This document shows positions 24,412-37,100 of a stretch of 64,000 nt of DNA, piece after piece. Origin of the DNA: Undaria pinnatifida (Eukaryota > Sar > Phaeophyceae > Laminariales > Alariaceae); the NCBI GenBank assembly GCA_012845835.1, contig JABAKD010000026.1, positions 2,646,199 to 2,710,198 of the forward strand, in the 5' to 3' direction. Positions within the stretch are counted from its first letter, which is position 1. The number at the start of each line of letters is the position of its first letter. Under the pieces are notes generated by a model, which saw only the letters and a program-made list of their open reading frames with translations, was not told the origin of the DNA and made no database searches. The position numbers were made by a program, and so were the translations under genes.

Positions 24412-24834
24412 ACCAGCTACCGGCCGTGTGCACCTCTTGAAATACGGTGCCCCTTGCCTCCCCGACGTCATCGTTCGATAGTCCTTCGCAAACAAGAATG
24501 TATGTGGAGATTATTTTTTAATAGCGCCCTTCCTCGTGTCGAGCAGCCGCATGATGAAACGTTCGTCAAAGAAAACCGCTGGTTTTGGGGGGGGGTATCA
24601 TCGTAGAATCAGTCAAAACCAATATGATTGCTGCCCCCGAATCGATCGGATGTTGATTGTGCATGGCGTCTTCTGACCGTGCTGCTATTACTACATTAGT
24701 AGTAGTTGCTGGCTGTCTGTTGTGTTTTGTTTTTACTTTATTTGTCGTGCCGTCCTGTTGCTCTCTTTCTTTCCACCTTTGCTTTTTTTTTTTCCTTTTT
24801 TTGGTTTAAATTTTGTCTTTCTGAACCTCATCAT

Positions 24835-25120
24835 CACCTTTCCTTTTCGTTTTTTTCTTCGTTTTTGCTGCAAACAATTGTCTGGTTTTGCTGGCTTGCA
24901 TGTTTTCGTTTTTGCGCCCGCGTGCTCATTGCGGCTGGTACTGCATGATGCCAAGTCACCTCTTGCTGTATTTGCAACGCGTAATACAGTATCTCTGTCT
25001 CCGTAGCTTACGACCACGGAGGAGCTGGTCTCTCTATGAGGCATCAGCTCGAATACTGGATGCGCTGGATCTAGATGGGCGGGTGGAAAGAGCAGTTTGA
25101 TGTGTAGCACACACATCGTT
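24835..25120 (+). repeat. Diverged dispersed repeat R5, copy 2
   Basis: Same ordered words as 20070-20440, ending GAGCAGTTTGATGTG against CATCAGTTTAATGTG, then ACACAC. Confidence 0.45.
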
Positions 25121-25189
25121 CTTAGTTTCAATAGAAACACCTCAACATTTTGGCACCCACTACGTTTCTTGCACATATATATCCCTTGA

Positions 25190-25420
25190 AGATCTTTGCT
25201 CATGTTACAGTATCCCCTTCCTATGTGGCCGTCTGTGGCCACACCATCTCTTTCCCAGGATAGCGTAGGGGGGGAGGGGGGGTGTAGTCAATATTCATGC
25301 ATGGCCGTAGTGGTATGACCACATTGGTATGACCACAGTGGTATGATCCTCGCATCCCACAATGCGGGGACGGAGCACGTCGGGTTTTCATCGACCAGGC
25401 AGCCATTCATTGCTTACACC
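25190..25420 (+). repeat. Dispersed repeat R2, fragment
   Basis: Contains CATGCATGGCCGTAG, CCTCGCATCCCACAATGC, GGGACGGAGCACGTCGGG and GACCAGGCAGCCATT as in R2. Inside are three GTGGTATGACCACA-like 16-bp repeats. The upstream GGCCACACCATCT stretch also resembles 205-240. Confidence 0.65.
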
Positions 25421-25639
25421 AAAGGGGGGTGGGGGGGGGGGAAAGGTCATGCGCTGGATACAGAGGAACGACAGCAAACAACAACAACAACAACAACGAG
25501 AAGAGTAGAAGAAAAAACTTTTCAAAAATAGATACCGCATATTCCTCTTGTACCCGCAACCCAAACAAAGGAAGGGTATCCTAGCTCATCCCTTCTATTA
25601 CCTTGGCACTTTTTCTTCCTTTCCACCTCTTCTCCGTCT

Positions 25640-25735
25640 CAACTTGTACTTCAGATCTGGGGTGACCAAGCAAGCTCCTCCCCCCCGCCTCCCCACTACG
25701 GTATGCGCCCCTTCATTTTTTCTAAGATGCGTGCC
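25640..25735 (+). repeat. Dispersed repeat R3, partial copy
   Basis: TCAGATCTGGGGTGACCAAG, then CCCACTACGGTATG. The 3' part with the TTATCGCG block is missing. Confidence 0.6.
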
Positions 25736-25999
25736 ACCAGGTGACACGATCGAGGTACTTGTAGCATTTTTCGTTTTGGTGACAAATATTTTCTGAAAGA
25801 CGGGGCTCCTTTAGAGCCCTAGAACCCCTCCCTATATACTGTGCCAATTCCAAGTAATTATTTTCCCTAAATGAGTTTCCAGCTGTAAAGAGGCGTTAAC
25901 CGTTTTAGCCCTTTTAGCGCCGCACTCCCGACATGGGGATAAAACACTTGAAAATAGACCAAGATATGATGTCAGGAACTGGTGACAAATGGTTTGATT

Positions 26000-26175
26000 A
26001 ATCCAATAATTACTGCCACGCACGGTAGGGCGCAATGCGGTGCAAGTCGACGAGAGGCGAAAGGCCTTTGAGTCTTCTCGCGATAAAAACTGGTGGCTCT
26101 GAGCACGTGTACCGTAGTGGGGACGGGGGAGAAAGGCCTGCTTAAGTGGCCCTGGATCTGAGTTACGGTCATGGA
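26000..26175 (-). repeat. Dispersed repeat R3, inverted copy
   Basis: On the minus strand: ACTCAGATCCAGGGCCACTT, CCCCACTACGGTACACG, TTTTTATCGCGAGAAGACTC and CTCGTCGACTTGCACCGC. Confidence 0.68.
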
Positions 26176-26539
26176 GGGAGGGAGGGAGAAAAATAAAAAA
26201 AAGCGCAAAGACAATATAGATGGGATTATATTGTTGAGCAAAAAAAAAGGGACTCTTCTCGTAGGATATTTGCACGGTTTTCGTTGGGAGCACATCTGGC
26301 TTTTGAGGACGCCGAGAGGCGCGCAGACGGAGGGTTCGATGGACCATTTACGCAGGATTTTAGCCAGAGAACAACGGGCAGAGTAGGCATTATTACTCAA
26401 TAGCTGGCCGCGCGGATCTTTTGAGGGTAGCATTTACTCCCTTTCATTGGCCGAGGACTATTTGGCGCTTCGCGCACATCGGAATTAAATGACAAAAGAA
26501 AAAAGAAAAGCGGCAGCAGCCGCGTTTCTCGCCCGTTTA

Positions 26540-26604
26540 CGGTCCGGGTTGGGGTTAGGGTTCGGGGTCAGGGTGAGGGTTAGGTATTGGGTTGGGTCAA
26601 CGCC
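26540..26604 (+). repeat. Degenerate interstitial TTAGGG tract
   Basis: GGTTGGGGTTAGGGTTCGGG, GTCAGGGTGAGGGTTAGG and TTGGGTTGGG: telomere-like hexamers with many single changes. Confidence 0.75.
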
Positions 26605-28100
26605 GGTACCTTGATCCCACCAGGACGTGCTTCCTGGCCCGCAAACGCGAACAGCCTACTTGTACCTCCCCAAAAATCCGCGCTACCAGACGTAACGCCA
26701 GCTCACAACAGAGCGGGTGGAGCACGATATCTGCGTACCGCTGTATGTAGTGCATCGACGGCGATTTGGATTGGAAAAAATATACCGATACATTTTTTCA
26801 GTTGCACCCGAGGATAGAAGACGGGGCGAGGTCTCCTTAAGCATCAAAAAAGCATATATCACAGCACCTGTACAATACAGACTGTGCGGGGGTGGTAAAC
26901 ACCGCACACTGTTGCCTAAGTTTCTTTTTTTTTGGCAATATGGTAGAAGCTCGTGATATAAACAGTAATCTCGCAGACACCCGAGCCGAATGTTGGCGAG
27001 GTTCTAACACACACAACAGTGGAATAATACCAAGTTACGTACAATACCAAGCTACGCTTAGGCCGTTCGCCGTGCCCACGCTTCACGGAGATCGCCACAA
27101 CCTGGACAAAACACGCCTACACCATACTCCATCCGGCTTGATTACATACAACAAACTAAACGTGCAGCCGCACAAATGTATGAACACACTCCACCAAAGC
27201 CAGACGAAAAAAACCGAAAAAAACAAAACAACGTCGACCGACCATAGGAGGAACTCCCGGCACCTTCGCGATACAACCCGAAACCATGCCGACTGGAACA
27301 ACCGCAAAAACATTGTAACAAACCAGGTAAAAGCCTATTTGCCATTGTCGATAGATTCGCCGCTGTGCTATCACGATTCTTGCGGTAGCAAAGCAAGCGT
27401 CGACAGCAAACAAAAACCCTAGAGAGCCGAACTTTTCGATTGGTGCAAGCAAATTCATGTCTGGTCGGCGAAACCTGGCGGGCTCCGTCTCGGCTTTCAA
27501 GGGATGCGAGGGGCTAATAGCTATGGTCTACCAGGTAAAGAGTACGGCTAAGCATGAAGTCGAATACATACACCCTTTTCCCCACCCCCCTCGAGACTTC
27601 GCGCTCTCAACTCAGGGACGCAATGTTCTCCAAGCGGAGGTTATGGCCTTGCTCCGTGCCTTCTCCAGCGGGGTTCCTCGCTTGCCCTCCCCCCAACCAC
27701 CTACGAGAGATTGCAACAAACAAAGAGACTGCAATCGTCTCTTTCTTGCATGCTAAATCAAATATCCTTGCATGCTAAACCGAAGGTTCTTCCGTGCTAA
27801 GTCGAAAATCCTTCCCCTTGAGAAGGCAGTACCATTAGTCGCATACACGTACCAGGTACAACTACGACGCGCTCGTGAACCTCCTCCCCAAAACCAAAAA
27901 ATCTCGGGCTATTTCTGCGGCATGTCCATAGTGTGCCAATGCCAGTGCCAGTAACGGGAAACCCCACTAGCCACGGTAAAACTGCACCCATTTTTTTTGT
28001 ACAAAGTACTTGCAACTAGCATAAGATCCTTTTTTTTCGCAGAACTTAAAGGGTCAAACACAGAAACTCGCTCCAGGCAAAACCACAGCGCACCCGCATA
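26605..28100. other. Region downstream of the transporter, no recognised gene
   Basis: Contains a possible 3' UTR of the minus-strand transporter immediately below 28101. The longest frames (176 codons plus, 114 codons minus near 27.2 kb) overlap each other and show no domain. Short CATGCTAAATC / CCGTGCTAAGTC tandem words lie at 27750-27810. Confidence 0.45.
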
Positions 28101-31100
28101 TTACATTTCCCACTCGTCATCTGCCACAGCCGGGGGCTTCTTTTTCTTCCCTCGCACTCCCCGTCCCCCGCCCTCAGGCCGCCTTCGCCCGTCCAGCAAA
28201 CCCTCGTCCTCGCCATCCCCCCCTTCTTCCGCCAAATCGAGCAGCGGCTTCCGGTGCTCGCCGAGTGCAAACTGTGAACCTGACGCGTCGTTAATGCCCG
28301 ACGTGCGATTCCGGATAGACGCGGCAGCTTTCGCCACCCTCCCTCTGCCGGGCTCGATTCGGTTGAAGATGTGATACAGCGCGGGGCCGAATCGGTAGAC
28401 GACCAGGCCCGTCATGACGAACATCAGCCCGAGGACGTCGGTGACGTGGAGGGGCTGGTGTCCAGGCACAAACGGCAGCGCGAATATCACGTTCCCCTAT
28501 TTTTGGCGTTCAGCGGGCGAAATATGGGACCAGTAAAGGACATCATGAAAAAAAAGCAACAACAAAAACTCCGGACGGAAATATAGTGACTGCTGTTGAG
28601 GCCTTCATGCATGGGGTTAGTAAAGGGCATGAAGAAAAAAAAGCAACAAATACTTCGGACGTAAATGTAGTGACTGTTGAGGCATTCATACATGCGGTTC
28701 AAACGGTCCTTACATATCCGCCCAACGAACGGCAGCGCGAATAGTACGTTCCCCTGCTTTTTCGTTTTACTTGATCAGGCCAAGGTTTCAGCAACAATAA
28801 ACGCAGCTTGTAAAGATGAGTACTGACCCCAAAAATTCGTCGAACTCACAGCTGACGTTCTGAATTTTTCTTTATAAAATAGTTGGGAGTCGCGGTGATA
28901 GCGACTGAAAGAACGGCGAGTAAGCGCGGCGCTGCCAGCAAAAACAGTGGTCAAAACAATTTCCAACTGCTGGTAGTCCCCAAAACAAAACGATCACGAT
29001 CGATTTGACACTCTTGACCGTTGGACGTTTGCCCTAGACTGACCGTCGCCTGACATCTTTGGATAGAAGTAGACCGTAAGGGGTGCACCATTAGACCATA
29101 GACAGGGATGCGCCCAGAAAACTTTTCGTTCCCAGGCTGCTTGAAACGACGTCTAAAACAATAGCTGAAAAGCGCTCCGTACCCGGAGGAAAAACACAGT
29201 CTAATTCTAAGTGCAATGCTGTTAAAAAGAAGGGTGGCAAAGCATTCATGCCTGTTTTCGTTTCGTGTCTCTTGTCAGCTTTCCCGCTCTTCTACACACC
29301 GATGTAATTAAGAGACCATGGAATAATTATTTTACACATCCGAGGGAGACGACACTGCGCGTCGAATCGCAGAACGGGCCCCGCAGGCGTCCTCGAATCT
29401 TCCTACAGTGGCTATCAACATGCCGCAATTTTTCTTTGGCAACCAATAGTCTATGTATGATATTGCGGGCAATCCGAAAATAACCCCTTATTAATATTAA
29501 TAGTTAGTTGACGATGCGTCGACGGCTGGTGATATACCTTTTTCATAAAAATGTCAGGTACATATTATTTCCTGAGCAGGCAGGCGTTCACACTGTCGAT
29601 AAAAACTGGATGCAAACGATATGATGATATGGTGACATGATGATATGATGATATGATATGATGATAAATGATATGATGATGATATGTTATATGATGATGA
29701 TATGATGATATGACATGATAAATGATATGTTTGTTATCACTAGTTGAGCACGCTCGTCCGCCAAGTCAGGAACAAAACAGAAAAAAAAGGTACTGTACCC
29801 CTATTGTAGCACCGATACAAGAAAAAGAAAGAAAAAAAAAAGCCTTCCTTCCTTGTTTCCCCTTCCACCTCAGCATGGCCTACTGTAGGTATGTGACGAA
29901 TAATCTTGCAAAACACAAACTGATGTTCTGACGATATGATAATATTGGTACTGTAGCGTTTGCTATTGAAGAAGTCTCGTCAGTCAAGTCGGGAACAAAA
30001 ACGGCCAAAAAGAGGTACCACTGCTTTCCCTAGCGTAGCACGGTTTCGCCAAAAAGAGGCTTCTGACGCCGGCGTTCCCAGAGTCGACAGACAATAAATC
30101 TACAGGGCTGTTTCACGGACCGGGTCACTTCGCGCGGGTCGGACTGGGACAGTGACCAAAATCGACTCATGAGGTTTGAAAACCTCTTGACTCCACCCGA
30201 CCAGACCCGGCCCGGCCCGACCCTACCCGACCTGTGAGATTTCGGAAACCTCCCGACCCGACCCGACCCGCGAGCGCTAGGAAAAGCTCCTCACCCGACC
30301 CGCGGATTTGGTCATCATCCGTGACAAGCACAACAACCCGCGCGCCCGGCTATACATGAAAATAACATAACCCCCGCAATTTCGGTCACCCGTGGATATT
30401 CTTATTCAGGACGCCACTCACCAAGGGTACGCATATGGTCATGGCCAGGAACAGGATGTTCGCGCTGCCGTATTTGAGGATCTGTCATAAAAAACGCCAT
30501 GAGGACGGGCACCGTGGAGGGCAACAAAAGGGCCACGGTAAGATAAAAGGACGAATCGGTGCTTCTCTGCAAGGACCTTCGTAGCTCAACAATGGAGGAG
30601 CATGCTTCAGCTATGATACATGCGTGGACCACTTTTGGTTTGTTTTTGTTTTTTCCCTGAGGTATTCATCCATTCCAGGATGACTGGAGCCTGTCCTGAC
30701 TGTCCTGTAATCACGGACTTGATTATGCGAGTTAATATGAGAACAAGAACAACAACAACAAGATCAACAGTGACAGAGGACACCGATAACAACGTTTCAC
30801 TCCTTCCCCTCCTGCCCTCCGCCCAGTCACCGTCAAAATACGTCATGTGGCGCGTCAAGCAAAGGAAAGACGTGCGCCGTCAAGGATGCAGGGACGATTT
30901 TTCTACACTACGTACAACCTAGTAGTTTGGTGTCGATCAAGGCAAAATGACGGCACACTTGCTGCCTGTAAAAGGGACGAAAGTGCTGTCCTCTGACGCG
31001 TCTCCTCACCATGATGATCAGGATGTTGAAGTTGATGTTGGCGACGAGGTATAGCGTCACGTACAGAGGGCCTCCAGGCCAACAGTTGTCCGGATGTTCC

Positions 31101-34100
31101 CCCAGCACGACGCTGTTGTAACCCAGGTAGCACATCCAGCCGTCCCAAAGGTTGCGCGGGAGCTCGAGGGGGGAGATTGAGGGGCTACCCACGAGGGCCG
31201 CTGGTACCGCTAAAGGCAGGCACACCAAAAACTGAAAAATTGCCACCCAGCTGGGACAAACAAAAAAAAAATCAACGAAAAAGAGGGCGCGAAGATTAAA
31301 ACTGAAAAGTCGCCACCCAGCTGGGGCAAGCAAAAGCGAAACAAAAAACGACGAAAGAAGGCGGGCCTCCAGGAGAAAGTAAACCAACGGAAGAACGTAA
31401 ACTACAACAACGCAAGAAGCAATGCAAAAGATAACACAAAAGAACGGGAAGGTAAAATAAAAAACGACAGAAGGACGAGAAAGTGAAAAAAACACCCAAA
31501 GATGGACAAGAAGGTTAACATATATTTATATGTGGGCGGAAAGGCGTGTGGACAGACAAACACACAAAAGGGGTGCACCAGTGCATTGGTGGCATCCAGA
31601 GCAAGGAAGATATTCGGCTGCGCCTTCTTAGATGCTTCGTAAGTGCCGAAAGCTGTCGCTCCTGCTAAATACCCACGGGTACGTCCTACCACTCTGCCCG
31701 GAAACGTATGGACCTATTTGGAGATCCTTATAAACCCTGTTGCGACCCAAGCGCAGCGACCCACCAAAAATACGATCATTGCGATATTATCGAGTGTCTA
31801 GAAAGAGCACGTACAAGTATGAGTATCACCATGATGTGATAAACGCGTATCGCCCACCTCCCTGCATTGCATGCCGGAAACGAACCGTTACCCCAATGGC
31901 CCAGGCCGCTCGGTGAGGCCAACGCTGTAACCGTCAGATATTTTCGACAGTCTGTTTCCCCGTCTCAAGCCCCGTAGCAGGTTAATATCCGAACGATCAA
32001 TACACTATTTACGGGCAGAGTGGCACCTGGCACAGCTGTACAGCACGCGACAGCACATAACATATTTGGCAATTAATATCTTCAGGCTATTAATAGAGCT
32101 TTAAGTAGACAAGAATAAGAAGATTGCCCCTTTCGTACAGAAATAAGTGTGGGACACACTCTGCCTTACATAATAATTCCGGCCTGGATAAAAATAAGAG
32201 ATTTTATAAACTGCTGTATACGTATACATATGTCACTGTGAAGTGTCCAGCTGGCGGGTCTATGGTCCCCTGCGACCCGCACGGAGGCTTTTCCAGCGCT
32301 GCATGAAGGCCTCTTCTACCGCGCTTCAGGAAAATATAGCGTGCAATGTATCGCGCAAAAACCCGGCGGAGAGCGAAATCAATGTTCAGCTGATACCCTG
32401 CTCAAAACAGCTTCACGTGGGAACCGCAACCGCCACGGCTCCGCGAACCAAACATCAAGTGCGCTCCGAACGACAGAGAAAGACGTCCCTCGACCCTTTC
32501 AGGACTCCATCCGCGTTTTGGGGTCAAACTACTTGTAACTAGTATGTAACTAGTATCGGACGCGTGCTACAAGATAGAGGTACTATGGTATACCATTTTT
32601 TGGCGAAAATATTATCTGTAATGACCGGGGGGGTCATTCACCCCTTCAGAGCCCCAAGACCCCTCCCTATGCCAGCTTCAACTAAACTTGTCCCCAAAAA
32701 GGGTTTCCAATTGTAAAGCCGTTAACCCAAAATCGTCGGCATGTCACTGTTGTTTTGCCACATATATATATACTTTTTTGTACACCTAGACCATGGGATT
32801 GATTAGATTGTTCATCACAACAGACTTACATATTTTTCAAAATCAGTTCTTGTGCGGGGTACAGAGCCCGCCGCGTGAGGAGCCTGCCTCAGAAAAACAA
32901 GGCCCGCCTCTATCGTAGCACGTGTCGACGCCAGAAACTTGCAAGTGGGTAACGGTTAACGAACCATGCCCTTGCACCCGACCACACTGCCAAGGCATCA
33001 CTGAAATGTCGGGGTGGCCCGCAAACCCCGACCCCACAATATGTCAGATATTATGCTTTAACAGACTCTCTGCATGTATTTGAAGCTCCTTGGCTCAGGT
33101 TGCACCGTATGTGGCTCAGGTTAAACCGCATGTACTTGGGTGAGCAGCTACACACAAGTACAATACGAATCCATATCATACCGACACATGCCTCCACGGC
33201 CTTGGAACCCCGGCGCCAATCGGCTGTAGCGTCGGCGCACACTTAACCATGGCAACCTTTTCTTTTTCAGGAAACAGTGCGCAGTCGCGGTCACTCCGCG
33301 CACGACCTATACCGACACATTTGATAAAATTGTACTCCCATCTATTATCTTCGCATTTTTTCTTTCTCTGCTCTTTCTCCGTCCCTAGACAAATAACTCA
33401 GATCCGGGGTCACTAAGCAGGCTCTTCTCCCCTTCCCACTACGGCGGTATGTGTCTTCTTATTTATCGCGAGAAGAATTGCGCATTTTCTTCCCTCGACG
33501 ACTCGCATCGGACTACTACCCAGCCATTCTCACCGGTTGAGGCACATGGGGTCGAGCTCACGCTCTCCTAGGGCTATCTCCTTCTAGACACCCCCACACT
33601 ACGTCACATATTATGCTTCAATATATATCCTAGGTGCGTAGGGAAGCTCATGGGCTCAGGTTGCGCCGCGTTTGGCTCAGGTTACACTGCATGTATTTGT
33701 GTAAGCAGCTACACACACGTACCATACAGGTCCATACTACAGAACACCGACACGTTATCATTCTCACCCGTTGAGGTACATGGGGTCGAGCTCGGACTCC
33801 CCAAGAGCCATCTCCTTGTAGACACTCGAGAGCGCCATGGGGACGCAGCTCAGCACCAACACCAAGGACCATATCAGCTCCTGCCCCTCTCCGCCGCTGC
33901 TGGTGCCCACCGCGAGGCTAGGCCCAATGGCAATCACAATCCCCGCAGCTACGACCGCCGCCCCAGCGTACTGTGTGATGGAGTAACGCGCTCCCGCCAG
34001 ACGTTTGGATATCACCATGGAGATTGGGATCGCGGCCTGCCAGCGCCGAGTCGACATCCATGATACAGGGGTTATGGTTCGGTTGGAGAGGGGGTGCTTA

Positions 34101-37100
34101 CTCCAGTATTTTGGATCAGACAGACGGACGGACGGACACATTCGGAGCTTTTGGCCACAAACAAACGCCGTAAGTTGAGCAATAGAGATTCTTACATTTG
34201 GCTTTCATGTATTTTAGTCCTCAAGCACATTTGACTAAGAGGCCCTGCTGCGCTCTCAGAGCTCCCACCTGGAGCATGCCTCTGCCTAAGTCCTCTGCTT
34301 CGGGAACCTTCCGGGCTTTCCATGCTTTCTTTGCTTTCTTCGTGTTCTATTTTATCGTTTCTCCTCGTTTTTCTCTTCTTTCGTCATTATTTTGCGTCTT
34401 TCTCGATCATCTCGCTCAGCTTTCACGTTTTTTTTAGTGGCTATCATTCGATAATTTACAGTTCGACTTCTTCGGGGGGAGGGGTTGTGTATGAACGCAC
34501 GCACCTGCTTCTTCTGGTCAAAATCACAACAAAAAAACGCAAAAAAAAAAACACATCTTGTAAGGCTAGCATGAAGTCGTCGAGTATCTACAGCATATCT
34601 ATAGCAAACACAGCACAGCGCAATCAGTCCAGCACAAAGGAGCAACTCACGCAGTACGTGCCATTTAGAGAGCGACAACCCGAGCAACAACATACAGAGT
34701 TGACGACCGGCCATGTCGTCGAACATCGACAGCTCGCTGCAATTTTCAAAACAAACGAGTATAATAGTACACCTGCCAGGCCAAAAAAAGTATACAACAA
34801 AGAGCAGCAGCAGCAGCTAGCTGGTGACGCGCGAATGCCTATATTTCCAACTCAACAAGATACCAGATGCAATAGTACTAATTACTTTCATCTCGGTCAT
34901 TTCTCTTTCGTAAGGATGGTGTGTCACACATGATACGCGAATGCGACGTCCGGGTTCATTCCTAGAGCGTGGATATCTTGGCATTGCCATATCGTAAGTT
35001 GCAGCAAACCATGGACCTCCGTCCGCTTCACGTTACGCTTTAATTGAGCTAGCGTAGTGGGCGGAAGCCGCCCGCGGAGCGAAGCGCCTTGCAAAACCAA
35101 CAACTCGTCATGCTACATGTTGTTCACTGGACGAACGCCTGCTGCTTACTTGCGGCGGCAATCACTACGACGCAGATACCCGAGCGAGGACGATGACGAT
35201 AGACCCTCCCGAATAGGTGGACGCGAAAATCTTCATGACCAATGCACCATACCAAAAATAACATAAAACCAACCACACGTCGTCCTGCTACCTTTTTTTT
35301 CACTAGGTGAGCGCCTGCGGTGCGACGCGGTTATACTCGCGGCGCCAATCATCGCGGTGTCACCCGAGTGACTGAGGGAAATCATCGCGGTGTCACCCGA
35401 GTGACTGAGGGGAATCATCGCCGTGTCACCTGACTGACTGAGGGAAATCATCGCCGTGTCACTTGACTGACTGAGGGAAATCATCGCGGTGTCACCCGAG
35501 TGACTGAGGGGAATCATCGCCGTGTCACCTGAGTGACTTGAGGGAAATCATCGCCGTATCACCTGACTGAGGGAAATCATCGCGGTGTCACCCGAGTGAC
35601 TGAGGGGAATCATCGCGGTGTCACCTGAGTGACTGAGGGGGGGCCATTATGGCATGATGGCATTATGGCGTAATGGCATTATGGCATTGCCGTGGCGGTA
35701 CCTGAGTAAGGAGGATGATGAGCGACCCTCCCAAATAGGTCGACGCGAAAATCTGCATGATGCCGCTCAGGCCATCCAGGGCGCCCATAACAGCGAAGAC
35801 CTTCTTTGGGACACTCGTCTGCTCCTGGGTGATGGCGTTCCCGTACCGTTGCATAGGGAGGATGTACGCAAAGCTGAACGGGATGTCTGCCCGGGACGGA
35901 TAAAAAACGCCACACCCACGTGGGAGGGAAGAGGGGGTTACGTTCCGAGAGGTAACAAATTATCGGGTGTGGGGAGAAGGTTGAGCGCAAGGTATTGGGA
36001 TATATAAGGGTGGCCCGAGAGCCGCAAAAATGGGCGATTTGATTGCCGACGAGCGCCGACGACAGATTGGTCCCAAGGGGATACACACACACACTCACGC
36101 AGACTACACGCGTATGGTAATACTGCATTTACTAGTTGATCTTAGTACACAATAGTACGGCTTACTTCAGCAGACGTTGCAAAAACTCGCCACGCGAGGT
36201 GCACAAAAGACGGTGAGTGATGACGCAAGTCTCCACGGTTAGTGGGTCCGGCCATTCGATTTCACCAACACAAAGCTGTCGATAACGCCTACAAAAGTCT
36301 AATGCACAGCAAATAATCACCATCACACTGAGCTATTGACAGGTCAGCATTCCGCCGTATCATAGTAGCTTCGACAGCTCTGTCCTTCGTGTCTGTCGGA
36401 CACTCCGGGGAAGTCACTTTTCTACAACAATAGTTCCGACAGCAACAAGCAATCGGGATCGCCTGACCCACGACGACGATGACGACACCATCTATTAACC
36501 CTCTCCCCCCCCCCCGCTCACATCTACCAAAAACACCAGAAATGCCATCTTACCAAAAATCACGACACGTGCGATCTGAACACAAACACGAGGAGTGCAA
36601 TCAATCACCCCACCGTAAGGGTTACATATTTTGGGCCAAACGTTCTTTTTCTAAACGGTTGGCCTCCTCAATCTTGGAACTACCGGTTTTTACGATAGTT
36701 TTACGAGCATATTCGTTTTAGTACTATTAATACCTAGCGCATAGAAATATCCATCGGGTTGCGCGAACGAATGCCTTCGAAGTCATGTTTGGGGTGAGAT
36801 ATTGAGCTCCTTATGTCAAGAGCTCGGAAAATTCTTAGAATCTGCTGCACCCCTTGAGTGAGATAACTCCAATCGGCACCAACCGTCTAGGAAGGGCCTG
36901 GGGCAGTGCAAGTTTCATCATGCTGCGCGCATGTGTAACCGATGTCGCAATCTTACTAGTCAAGTCATTTTTCGGCATGTTTTCCCTTTCAAGACCCGTG
37001 CTAACGGGAATGTGATCTTGTTTTCGGAAAAGCTCACAAAATATTGGCCCAATTCTTGACGAGATTTGAATGTCAGCCCGTTTTGGGCTAATCTTGGCAA

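Noticed and set aside
27156..27500. 114-aa minus-strand hydrophobic frame and overlapping 176-aa plus-strand frame
   Set aside because: They overlap each other with no recognisable motif; the hydrophobicity follows from base composition.
28487..28702. 71-aa frame with Phe/Cys-rich repeats between the exon 8 decoy and exon 8
   Set aside because: Made by a 90-bp tandem duplication with A-runs; it enters exon 8 out of frame.
35346..35642. Possible CRISPR array
   Set aside because: Direct 33-bp tandem units without spacers, in an intron of a eukaryotic gene.
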